From Rhizobium sp. NXC14 (GTDB lineage: Bacteria > Pseudomonadota > Alphaproteobacteria > Rhizobiales > Rhizobiaceae), in assembly GCF_002117485.1 (NCBI RefSeq), contig NZ_CP021030.1, positions 1,615,001 through 1,679,000 on the forward strand: a DNA stretch of 64,000 nucleotides, in the 5' to 3' direction. Of this stretch, positions 54,055 through 62,045 are shown piece by piece. The notes under the pieces were generated by a model that made no database searches, was not told the DNA's origin, and worked only from the letters and a program-made list of their open reading frames with translations. The number at the start of each line of letters is the position of its first letter. Within the stretch, counting starts at the first letter, position 1. The position numbers and the translations under genes are program-made.

Positions 54055-55380
54055 GTGAAATCGATCAACATTCTGTCGGCAAGCCAATGGAAGGCAGCTG
54101 TCGCGCTGACCGGCGCTGCGCTTGTAAGCTTCAGCCTTTCGGCGGCGGCGCGCGCTGACGATCTGGCTGTATGGGACGACCAGACCTATGAAGGTCAGAG
54201 TGCGGTCATCGAGCAACTGAACAAGGACTTCGAGGCTGCGCATCCCGGCGTTACGATCAAGCGTACCGCCCGCACATTCGATGACATGAAGTTGACGCTG
54301 AAGCTTGCGGTTTCGGCAGGCAACGGCCCGGTCGTCACGAAAGTCAACCAGGGCGCCGGCGATATGGGCGCGATGGTCAAGGAAGGACTGCTCCTGCCGG
54401 TTGACGACTACATCAAGAAATACAGCTGGGATAAGCGGCAGTCCGATTCCGTGCTGGCGCGAGATCGCTGGGATGGGCCAAAGTTTGGCGTCGGTAAGAC
54501 CTACGGCATATCAGGCCTCGCCGAGATCGTCGGCCTCTACTACAACAAGAAGATCCTCGACGATGCCGGCATAGCGCTGCCGAAGACTTTCGAGGAACTC
54601 CTGGCCGATCTCGACAAGCTGAAGGAAAAGGGCGTTGCGCCATTCATGATGGGCAGCGCAAAGCAGCATCTGGCCCTGCACATGATTGGCGCCATCGATC
54701 AAGCCCATATCGACGCAAGCAATCGAGCCGAGCTTGATGATCTGATCTATGGCAGAGGCGGCTCCTGGAACACCAAGGGCAACATCGAATCCGCAAAACT
54801 GGTGCAGAAGTGGGCGCAGGGCGGCTATTTCTATCCCGGTTTCGAGGGCATTTCGGGTGACGACGCCGTCCAGCTCTTCATATCTGGGCAGGGCGCCTTC
54901 CTGATCTCGGGAACCTGGTATTTCGGCGATATGCAGCACAACCAGGATATCGGCTTCATGGCCATTCCTGCCCCGAAAGGCATTACTAAGCCGCTGAGCG
55001 TCGGCGGCGTGGATCTTGCGTGGGCGATAACGAGCCTTGCCAAAGATCAGAAAACGCAGGACCTAGCCGGTGAATATATCGACTACATGGTTTCGGAAAA
55101 GGCTGCCGAAACTTGGGCCAATGCCAGCTATCTTCCGGCAACGTCGCTTGCGGCGGATGCGAAGCCCAAGCTCACGCCGCTGCTGAGCGCCGGCATCGAG
55201 ATGTGGAAGACGCTCAACGCCAATGACGCTCTCGGCCACTATCCCGATTGGTCGAGTCCGACAATGTTGAAGACAATCGACGATAACACGCCGCTTCTCC
55301 TGTCCGGCAAGATCACGCCTGAAGCCTTTGTCGATGCCATGGACAAGGATTATCAGGCTTACCTGAAGGGTCAGAAATAA
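54055..55380 (+). CDS. ABC transporter sugar-binding protein
   Basis: A 441-residue periplasmic binding protein of the carbohydrate family CUT1. The signal peptide is long (KSINILSASQWKAAVALTGA, cleavage near ARADD). The mature protein has DLAVWDDQTYEGQSAVIEQL, VVTKVNQGAGDMGAMVKEGL, AEIVGLYYNKKILDDAGIAL and GQGAFLISGTWYFGDM. GTG 54055 has GAGGAG 7 nt upstream. The ligand is unknown; the glycosidase suggests an oligosaccharide. A strong hairpin starts 8 bp after the stop. Confidence 0.92.
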   Translation: MKSINILSASQWKAAVALTGAALVSFSLSAAARADDLAVWDDQTYEGQSAVIEQLNKDFEAAHPGVTIKRTARTFDDMKLTLKLAVSAGNGPVVTKVNQGAGDMGAMVKEGLLLPVDDYIKKYSWDKRQSDSVLARDRWDGPKFGVGKTYGISGLAEIVGLYYNKKILDDAGIALPKTFEELLADLDKLKEKGVAPFMMGSAKQHLALHMIGAIDQAHIDASNRAELDDLIYGRGGSWNTKGNIESAKLVQKWAQGGYFYPGFEGISGDDAVQLFISGQGAFLISGTWYFGDMQHNQDIGFMAIPAPKGITKPLSVGGVDLAWAITSLAKDQKTQDLAGEYIDYMVSEKAAETWANASYLPATSLAADAKPKLTPLLSAGIEMWKTLNANDALGHYPDWSSPTMLKTIDDNTPLLLSGKITPEAFVDAMDKDYQAYLKGQK

Positions 55381-55387
55381 ATGGCGC

Positions 55388-55421
55388 GGACGCAGGCCGC
55401 GACCTTCCGCGGCCTGCGTCC
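55388..55421 (+). terminator. 14-bp hairpin between binding-protein and permease genes
   Basis: Perfect 14-bp stem ggacgcaggccgcg (55388-55401) / cgcggcctgcgtcc (55408-55421), loop accttc. There is no T run. Such a structure typically protects the upstream mRNA and lets only part of transcription reach the permeases, giving excess binding protein. Confidence 0.7.
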
Positions 55422-55505
55422 CGTCGACATCATTTCAAGAAATCAGCGCCGCGATCTCAGCCTTGCTGCACGACGACCATAGCTTTGGCTTCATGGAGTA
55501 CCGGA

Positions 55506-56399
55506 ATGAAGCGCTCCCCACTTGATGGCTCCGAACATACCAATTGGATCTATCTCTTCCCCGGATTGCTGCTTTACGCGGCCTTTGTCTTCGGGCCGAT
55601 TGTCGCGGCTCTGGGGTTGAGCCTAACCAGTTGGGATGGCTTGACCGTGCCCAAATGGGTTGGCCTCGGCAATTACATCGACCTCTTTTCCGATAATCGT
55701 TTTTACATCGCCTTGCGCAACAATGCCGAGCTGATGATATTCTACTGCGTCCTGCCGCTCGGGCTCGGCATAGGTCTTGCCGCCTGCGTCTGGAATCTGA
55801 AGCAACAGGAACAGCTCGCTCTGCGGACATTCCTGTTCCTCCCATATATCATGCCGACTGCCGTGTTGGGCATCATCTGGGCTTGGCTCTACAATCCTGC
55901 ATTCGGCCCGTTCAACCAGTTTCTGAGAGCGGTGGGCTTGGGCATGTTCGCACTCCCGTGGCTGGGAGATTTCAACTTCGTGCTTCCCGCGGTCGGGATC
56001 GTCGCCACCTGGTATTTCTTCGGTTTCTGCATGGTCATCTTCCTCACGGGAATCCAGCGCATCGATCCATCGCTCTTTGATGCTGCGAAAGTCGATGGCG
56101 CTTCGGCGCGAAAGACGTTTTTCTGGATAACCCTGCCGCTTCTCATGCCGGAGATCAGGGTGGTTTTGCTGCTGACGGTCATCGCCTCGATCAAAAGCTT
56201 CGACCTGATTTTTACAATGACCCGCGGCGGACCCGCCAACGCCACGCTCGTACCGAATATCTACATGTATCAGCTCGGTTTCGAGCTCAATCGGTTCGGC
56301 GCGGCTGCGGCCATCGCCATTGTCGGCGCGCTGCTGACCTTCGCCATCAATTTTGCAATTCACCGGCTGGTGGGCTCAAAAAGTAAAGGAATGGCTTGA
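55506..56399 (+). CDS. ABC sugar transporter permease (MalF/UgpA type)
   Basis: A 297-residue inner-membrane permease with six helices. It starts NWIYLFPGLLLYAAFVFGPI; the EAA loop that contacts the ATPase is IDPSLFDAAKVDGASARKTF FWITLPLLMP. ATG 55506 has GGAG 8 nt upstream. The second permease starts in a one-base overlap of its stop (TGATG). Confidence 0.94.
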   Translation: MKRSPLDGSEHTNWIYLFPGLLLYAAFVFGPIVAALGLSLTSWDGLTVPKWVGLGNYIDLFSDNRFYIALRNNAELMIFYCVLPLGLGIGLAACVWNLKQQEQLALRTFLFLPYIMPTAVLGIIWAWLYNPAFGPFNQFLRAVGLGMFALPWLGDFNFVLPAVGIVATWYFFGFCMVIFLTGIQRIDPSLFDAAKVDGASARKTFFWITLPLLMPEIRVVLLLTVIASIKSFDLIFTMTRGGPANATLVPNIYMYQLGFELNRFGAAAAIAIVGALLTFAINFAIHRLVGSKSKGMA

Positions 56400-57232
56400 T
56401 GAGCCGTAAGTCCAACATTCCCGCCGCCCCGCTCTTTCTTCGCCTTGTCCTCTGGCTTCTTGCAGCTGTAACGATCACGCCGTTCCTGCTTCTGCTGCTG
56501 ACCTCGATCAAGAGCAAGGCCGACGTTCTGCAGGGCGCATTCGCGCTGCCGGCCTATCCGCATTTCGAAAATTACCTTGATGCCTGGAACGCCGGGCATT
56601 TCAACATCTACTTCTGGAATTCGATCATCGTTGTCATTCCTGTCGTTGCGGCAAGTGTCCTTCTGGGCCTGCTGACTGGTTTTGCCTTCGCTTATCTGTC
56701 CTTTCCGCTAAGGCGCACCCTGTTCGCTATCCTGACACTCGGCATGATGGTGCCGGCGGAGGCCTTCATCATCCCGCTTTATTATGAAGTGCGGTATCTT
56801 GGGTTGATCAACACCTATACGGCCGTCATCGTGCCGCAGATCGCGATGTCGATACCATTCTCGACGATCTTTCTTGCCAGCGCGATGCAGCAATTGCCGG
56901 AAGAAATTCTGGAAGCGGCCGTCCTCGATGGCGCGGGGCGATTCTATATTTTACGCAAGATCGTCGTTCCGCTGATGGTGCCGGCGATGTCGACACTGGC
57001 GCTGTTCCTGTTCATCTGGACCTGGAATGAGTTTCTGATTCCGTTCATTCTGGTGAATGACGATGCCTATCGGACGCTGCCCCTCGGCATGCTGTTTTTC
57101 CAGGGGCGCTATACCGTCAACACGCCGGTTCTGACCGCTGGTGCCGTCATTGTCATCGCCCCGCTAATACTGACCTATCTCGTTTTCCAGCGGCGGTTTA
57201 TTGCCGGCTTGACGGCAGGCGCGACGAAATAG
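56399..57232 (+). CDS. ABC sugar transporter permease (MalG/UgpE type)
   Basis: A 277-residue permease partner. The EAA loop reads LPEEILEAAVLDGAGRFYIL followed by RKIVVPLMVPAMSTLALFL; the C terminus ends FQRRFIAGLTAGATK, as in MalG-type subunits. No ATP-binding subunit follows: the next gene is on the other strand after 20 bp. A shared, unlinked MsiK/UgpC-type ATPase is therefore expected. Confidence 0.94.
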   Translation: MSRKSNIPAAPLFLRLVLWLLAAVTITPFLLLLLTSIKSKADVLQGAFALPAYPHFENYLDAWNAGHFNIYFWNSIIVVIPVVAASVLLGLLTGFAFAYLSFPLRRTLFAILTLGMMVPAEAFIIPLYYEVRYLGLINTYTAVIVPQIAMSIPFSTIFLASAMQQLPEEILEAAVLDGAGRFYILRKIVVPLMVPAMSTLALFLFIWTWNEFLIPFILVNDDAYRTLPLGMLFFQGRYTVNTPVLTAGAVIVIAPLILTYLVFQRRFIAGLTAGATK

Positions 57233-57252
57233 CCCCGTGATCAGGCGGCAGA

Positions 57253-58497
57253 CTAAGCCGTTCCTTTGGGAGTTCGGCCTCGCCTGTGGCGCACTTCCAG
57301 CGCCGCGCAGCCCCAGACCGTGCCGAAGAGCAGATAGACATGGCGCCAGTGGTCGATGTCGATGACGTTGCCAATCGCCGCGTGGCCGAGAACGGATATC
57401 CAGGCAATCATCAGGAAGGGTTGCCAGGGTCGGTCGTGAAGCAGGTTCCGGAAACCCAGGATGAGCGTCCAGAGGAGCATTCCGACATAGCTGACGAAGC
57501 CGAGCCAGCCATAGGAGGTGAGCGACTTCAGCCAGATGTTATGCTCGTCCTCGGGAAACATCGTGCCGAACACGAGCGGGCCGATGCCGAGCGGGCGCTC
57601 CATCATCATGGTGAAACCGATCCTGTGGCGCTCGAAACGGCCGAGATGTTCACCGTCATACTGCTGCACAAGCTGGGCGCGTGTCGAAAACAACTCCGCG
57701 ACCTTTGGGATCTGCAGCGCCACGAGCAGCGATGCGACCAACAAGATGATCGCGGCCAGCGACAGGATCAGCACTCGCAAGCGGAAGGCGCCGCTGCGCT
57801 CCTTCAGCAGCATGATGAAAATCAACAGCATGACGCCGAGCGCAAAGAGACCCCAGGCGGCGCGGGAAAAGGAGAGAAATATGCCGAGGGCAATCACGAG
57901 AAGGGCGGCCGCCTTCAACGGCGATTTCTTCAGATCGCCGACCAGAATGCCGTGGACGAGATGGAGCGACGGCGGCACCAGGAACGGGCCGAAGACGTTC
58001 GGATCCTGGAACGCGCCTTTGGCGCGATCATAAAGAGTAAATACTTCCGAGCCCGGAAAGGCGTGGAAATAGCCGAGCACGCCGAGCGCCGACGTGACGA
58101 CGGCAGCCATGGTCCAGGCGTTGAAGATCAGCGGCAGCCGCTTATGGCTGTCCTCGATGATCGCCGCGTAGAAAACCGCGGTCAGCGCCAGGAAGGTCGA
58201 GACGGCAATATACATCGGTGCCGTTGCGAGGTCCTTCATCTGGGTCAGCGACAGCATGCCGCCGATATTGAAAGTGAGTAGCAGGGCAAGTAACGGCGCA
58301 ACGCTGCGCGAAATTCTGAGGCCCAGGATGAACCAGAGGCCAATCAGCCCCGCCATCCACAGTTCATAAGGCGCCGGCTCATCGATGACAAACCCGGAGA
58401 GGAAAACGCCAAAGGCAACGAAGGCCGAGCCGATGAGCCGCAGCGCCGCCCGTTGCGGCTGGGCGACACGCGAATATGTCGCCTCGACCGCGCTCAA
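57253..58497 (-). CDS. O-antigen ligase/polymerase family protein (Wzy_C)
   Basis: A 414-residue inner-membrane protein with about eleven helices and a long periplasmic loop between GAFQDPNVFGPFLVPPSLHL and HRIGFTMMMERPLGIGP, the usual Wzy/WaaL arrangement. FLSFSRAAWGLFALGVML and the loop EDEHNIWLKSLTSYGWLG, with a conserved H and G, are typical of Wzy_C. It is last in the minus-strand polysaccharide operon and overlaps the glycosylphosphotransferase stop by 4 bp. Polymerase is likelier than ligase, given the Wza and Wzc genes. Confidence 0.85.
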   Translation of the reverse strand: MSAVEATYSRVAQPQRAALRLIGSAFVAFGVFLSGFVIDEPAPYELWMAGLIGLWFILGLRISRSVAPLLALLLTFNIGGMLSLTQMKDLATAPMYIAVSTFLALTAVFYAAIIEDSHKRLPLIFNAWTMAAVVTSALGVLGYFHAFPGSEVFTLYDRAKGAFQDPNVFGPFLVPPSLHLVHGILVGDLKKSPLKAAALLVIALGIFLSFSRAAWGLFALGVMLLIFIMLLKERSGAFRLRVLILSLAAIILLVASLLVALQIPKVAELFSTRAQLVQQYDGEHLGRFERHRIGFTMMMERPLGIGPLVFGTMFPEDEHNIWLKSLTSYGWLGFVSYVGMLLWTLILGFRNLLHDRPWQPFLMIAWISVLGHAAIGNVIDIDHWRHVYLLFGTVWGCAALEVRHRRGRTPKGTA

Positions 58498-60056
58498 TAG
58501 GCGTTTTCCGTGTTGAGCAGCCGGATCGGCGTCAGGAATAGGATTTTGAGATCGAACCAGAGCGACCAGTTCTCGATGTAATAGAGGTCGTAGGCCGTGC
58601 GGAACTTGATCTTCTCGTCATTGTCGACCTCGCCGCGCCAGCCGTTGATCTGCGCCCAACCGGTAACGCCCGGCTTGACGCGGTGGCGGGCGAAATAGCC
58701 TTCGACGACATCGGCGAAGGCGCGGTCGCGCGCCTGGGCAAGAACCGCATGCGGACGCGGACCGATCAGTGAGAGATCTCCCCGCAGCACGTTGAAAAGC
58801 TGCGGCAGCTCGTCGATCGAGGTTTTGCGGATGAACCTTCCGACGCGAGTGACACGCGGGTCGCCCTTGGTCACCGCGGCCTTGCCCGTAGGATCGGCCA
58901 TGTTTGTGTACATCGAGCGAAACTTGAAGACGTTGATGACTTCGTTGTTGAAGCCGTGACGCTTCTGCATGAAGAAGACGGGGCCTTCCGAGGTCGCCTT
59001 GATGGCGATCGCGGTTGCGGCCATCAGCGGCCAGAGCAGCGCAAGCGCGACCAGAGTGAAAAAGATGTCGAAGCCGCGTTTGGCGACGGAATCCCAGTCG
59101 CGGATCGGCATCTTGAAAATGTCGAGCATCGGAACAGCGCCGACATGCGAATAGGCGCGTGGCCGGAAGCGCAGGCGGTTGGCGTGCGCCGCAAGCCGAA
59201 TATCGACCGGCAGGACCCAGAGCTTCTTCAGGAGATCGAAGATACGCGCCTCAGCCGAAAGTGGCAGGGCGATGATCAGCATGTCGATGCGCGTCAGCCG
59301 CACGAATTCGACGAGTTCCGCCACTGTGCCGAGCTTCGGGTAACCCGCGACCATGATCGGCGAACGCTTCTCGCCGCGGTCGTCGAAGATGCCGCAGATG
59401 CGGATGTCGTTGTCGGCTTGTTGTTCGAGGATCCGGATCAGCTCCTTGGCCGGTTCGCCGCCGCCGACGATGACGGCGCGCCGCTCCATGATGCCGTTGC
59501 GCGCCCAATTGCGGATGCCGTAGGCGACAAGGAAACGCTCGGCAGAGAGAAACAGCACCCCGGCGGCAAACCAGGGAACATAGGCATCGGCCATCGCCCA
59601 TGTCGTGCCACGAATGAGCGCAAACAGGCCGATGGTCAGCACAAGCGCGATCGTCCATGAAGCAAGAATGCGTGGCATCAGCCGCAGCTTCGCCCGGAGT
59701 GCGGGAATGGTATAGGTATCGGCAAGCTGCAGGGCGATGACGGTCGAGGCCGAAGCGATCGCGGCCATGCCTGCCCGCACCAGCAGGGGATCGCTGCCGT
59801 CGCCGGGCCAGAAGTAGTGGACGATCAAGGCAATCAAAAAGAGCGCCAGGAATTCCAGCAGCCGCAATTGGCCGATAATAATGACAGGCGAACGGGTACC
59901 GTCGCGGAACTGTTCGGCGATCTGCCGGGCATAATGATTGATTTCGACCGGTTCGGCGGAGTGCGCCTGACCTGCGTTGCGGCGCGCCTCGATGTCGGAA
60001 ATTTGCTTGCGCAGCGCTTCCACGTCGAATTGATCGCTTTTTTCCAATTTGTTCAT
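58494..60056 (-). CDS. undecaprenyl-phosphate sugar phosphotransferase (WcaJ/ExoY family)
   Basis: Initiates a polysaccharide repeat by moving a hexose-1-phosphate onto undecaprenyl phosphate. The 520 residues comprise an N-terminal region with four or five helices, a CoA-binding-like domain (VIVGGGEPAKELIRILEQ), and the C-terminal catalytic domain with KRGFDIFFTLVALALLWPL, KFRSMYTNMADPTGKA, DELPQLFNVLRGDLSLIG and PGVTGWAQING. All catalytic motifs of the family are intact. The sugar is probably glucose or galactose. Confidence 0.93.
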   Translation of the reverse strand: MNKLEKSDQFDVEALRKQISDIEARRNAGQAHSAEPVEINHYARQIAEQFRDGTRSPVIIIGQLRLLEFLALFLIALIVHYFWPGDGSDPLLVRAGMAAIASASTVIALQLADTYTIPALRAKLRLMPRILASWTIALVLTIGLFALIRGTTWAMADAYVPWFAAGVLFLSAERFLVAYGIRNWARNGIMERRAVIVGGGEPAKELIRILEQQADNDIRICGIFDDRGEKRSPIMVAGYPKLGTVAELVEFVRLTRIDMLIIALPLSAEARIFDLLKKLWVLPVDIRLAAHANRLRFRPRAYSHVGAVPMLDIFKMPIRDWDSVAKRGFDIFFTLVALALLWPLMAATAIAIKATSEGPVFFMQKRHGFNNEVINVFKFRSMYTNMADPTGKAAVTKGDPRVTRVGRFIRKTSIDELPQLFNVLRGDLSLIGPRPHAVLAQARDRAFADVVEGYFARHRVKPGVTGWAQINGWRGEVDNDEKIKFRTAYDLYYIENWSLWFDLKILFLTPIRLLNTENAY

Positions 60057-60111
60057 GGGGTTTTATCGCTCGTTGTCAGCAAGCGAATACCAGAAAGCCC
60101 CTAAGAAATAT

Positions 60112-61278
60112 TTACAGGGCGACGGACACTGCCTGTCCGGCGGGATTGACGAGTTCATGGTACAGCTTCAGCACATCCTGAGCCATCACCGTGGAGGAAA
60201 ACACGGCCTTTACCGCCTCATGCGACGGCATTGTTCTGGCGTGCCAGCCGGGCGTGCTGAGCGCTTCCGCCATGACGCGGGCGAGATCGTCGGAATTGCC
60301 TGGCTCGACAAGAGCCGGACTGTCCTTGCCGAGCACTTCGGGAATGCCGCCGACGCGGCTGGCGATGATCGTCTTGCCGGCTCCCAGCCCTTCGAGCACG
60401 ATATAGGGCATGGCTTCGGCGCGAGAGGGGACGACGAGATTTTGCGCCATGGCAAAGGCTTCGTGGATACGCATTGCCGGCAGCATGCCGATCCGTTTGC
60501 CGAGGCCGCGCTCGATCATCATCTCGCGGTAGCGGTCCCGGTCAGGTCCGTCGCCGATCATCAGCGCCGAAAGGGGCCTGCCGAGCAGCCGCTCGGTCTT
60601 GGCGAAGGCATCGACAAACAGATCGGGACCCTTGAGGTCCCGAAGCATTCCGACATAAATGAAATGCACGGCATCCGACCGGGTGTGGATCGGCTCGAAT
60701 TCACGCTCTCCGATGCCGTTATAGATCAGTTTCGTCTTCGTCCGCGGCTTGCCCACCTTGCGGGTATAGGTGTCGCGCTCGTATTCGCAGATGAAGACCA
60801 GCGCATCGGTGAAATATTCCTGCAGGCGCTCCATCCTGAGGACGAACTGTCCTGTGAATGAGGAGCGCGAATAATGCAGGCTTCCGCCATGCGCGGTATA
60901 GAGGCGGGCTACGCGATACCTGTTCACCCGCAGGGCTGAGCCGGCAAGTCGCGCGAGCACGCCGCCCTTGGCGCCGTGCCCGTGCAGCACATCCGGCCGC
61001 AAACTTTTAATCTTCTTGTACGTATCCCACATCGTCGCGATATCGGACGGGCTGACCGAGCGGCGGATCGGCACGCGCGTCAGGCCGAGCGAGAGATATG
61101 GGCGGATATCGTCGAACAGTCTGTCCTCGTGCTCGCCGCCGGTCGAGCTGTCGCAAAGGATGCCGATGTGATGGCCCGCCTTGCTGTGCTCCTCGACCAG
61201 ATCGCGGACATGGCGGAAAATTCCGCCGACCGGCGACCTGAAGCAGTGGAGAATGCGGAGCGGCCTCTCTCTTGTCAT
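60112..61278 (-). CDS. glycosyltransferase family 4
   Basis: A 388-residue GT-B retaining transferase. The N-terminal domain starts LRILHCFRSPVGGIFRHVRD; the C-terminal donor domain has KLIYNGIGEREFEP, FIYVGMLRDLKGPDLFVDAF and the E-x7-E motif in VPSRAEAMPYIVLEGLGAGK. It adds a sugar to the lipid-linked intermediate. The gap to the Wza-like gene is 3 bp, so the genes are one transcript. Confidence 0.92.
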   Translation of the reverse strand: MTRERPLRILHCFRSPVGGIFRHVRDLVEEHSKAGHHIGILCDSSTGGEHEDRLFDDIRPYLSLGLTRVPIRRSVSPSDIATMWDTYKKIKSLRPDVLHGHGAKGGVLARLAGSALRVNRYRVARLYTAHGGSLHYSRSSFTGQFVLRMERLQEYFTDALVFICEYERDTYTRKVGKPRTKTKLIYNGIGEREFEPIHTRSDAVHFIYVGMLRDLKGPDLFVDAFAKTERLLGRPLSALMIGDGPDRDRYREMMIERGLGKRIGMLPAMRIHEAFAMAQNLVVPSRAEAMPYIVLEGLGAGKTIIASRVGGIPEVLGKDSPALVEPGNSDDLARVMAEALSTPGWHARTMPSHEAVKAVFSSTVMAQDVLKLYHELVNPAGQAVSVAL

Positions 61279-61281
61279 TGC

Positions 61282-61857
61282 TCAGAAGAGCCGTTCGCGA
61301 ACGTAGATCGTGTCGCCGGCGATGATCGGGCCGGATATGTTGATGCGGCCGGTCAGGACCTGTCCGTTTATCTTGCGGGTGACATCGACCATGCTTTGGT
61401 TGGCGCGGCTGGAGAAGCCGCCGGCAACGGCGATGGCATTCTGTACGGTCATGCCCGGAACATAGGCATATTGGCCGGGCTGCCCGACTTCGCCCATGAT
61501 GAAGATCGAGCGGTAGCGGTCGACGTCGATGGTGACATCGGGATCGCGAAGATAGCCCTGCTGCAGTTTCTGGGCGATCTGTCCTGAAAGTTGCTGCAGG
61601 GTTCGGCCGCGGGCAGGGACCTGGCCGATGAGGGGGAAGGCGATATAACCGGCCTGATCCACAGTGTAGGTATTGGTCAGGCTCTGCTGGTCGAAGACGG
61701 TGATGCGCAGCCGGTCGCCGCTATCAAGCGTATAGGGCTGGATGGTCGCCTCGTTGAAGGCTTTCGGAGCCGGCTTATACGTAGTGCATCCGCCCAATGC
61801 TGCCGTGATGGCTGCAAGGCTCAGGGCCAAAAGGATCTTGGGCGGGGCGACAGACAT
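61282..61857 (-). CDS. Wza-like polysaccharide export lipoprotein
   Basis: A 191-residue outer-membrane polysaccharide export (OPX) protein. The signal peptide ends in the lipobox LGGC (Cys 24 region, ALGGCTTYKPAP). The Poly_export domain is YTLDSGDRLRITVFDQQSLT, and one SLBB domain follows at SIFIMGEVGQPGQYAYVPGM. It lacks the long C-terminal helix-forming region of E. coli Wza and matches the short ExoF/HfsD/UppC type. It is first in its operon and divergent from the Wzc-like gene across 188 bp. Confidence 0.9.
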   Translation of the reverse strand: MSVAPPKILLALSLAAITAALGGCTTYKPAPKAFNEATIQPYTLDSGDRLRITVFDQQSLTNTYTVDQAGYIAFPLIGQVPARGRTLQQLSGQIAQKLQQGYLRDPDVTIDVDRYRSIFIMGEVGQPGQYAYVPGMTVQNAIAVAGGFSSRANQSMVDVTRKINGQVLTGRINISGPIIAGDTIYVRERLF

Positions 61858-62045
61858 CCGCTTGTGCTCACAGAAAATGAACTCGGTGCAGCCGTTATCG
61901 ATCCGTTAGGGTTAATGCCCGGTAAAAGGCGTATGACAATTCGCCAGTTCTTTGCCGATCGCCGCTATTCTTGGCAGGATCTCCATTAACCGTTGCGTTA
62001 CCATGGTCGTTTACGCTTGCGGCGATTTTGTTGTGGAGTAAGAGC

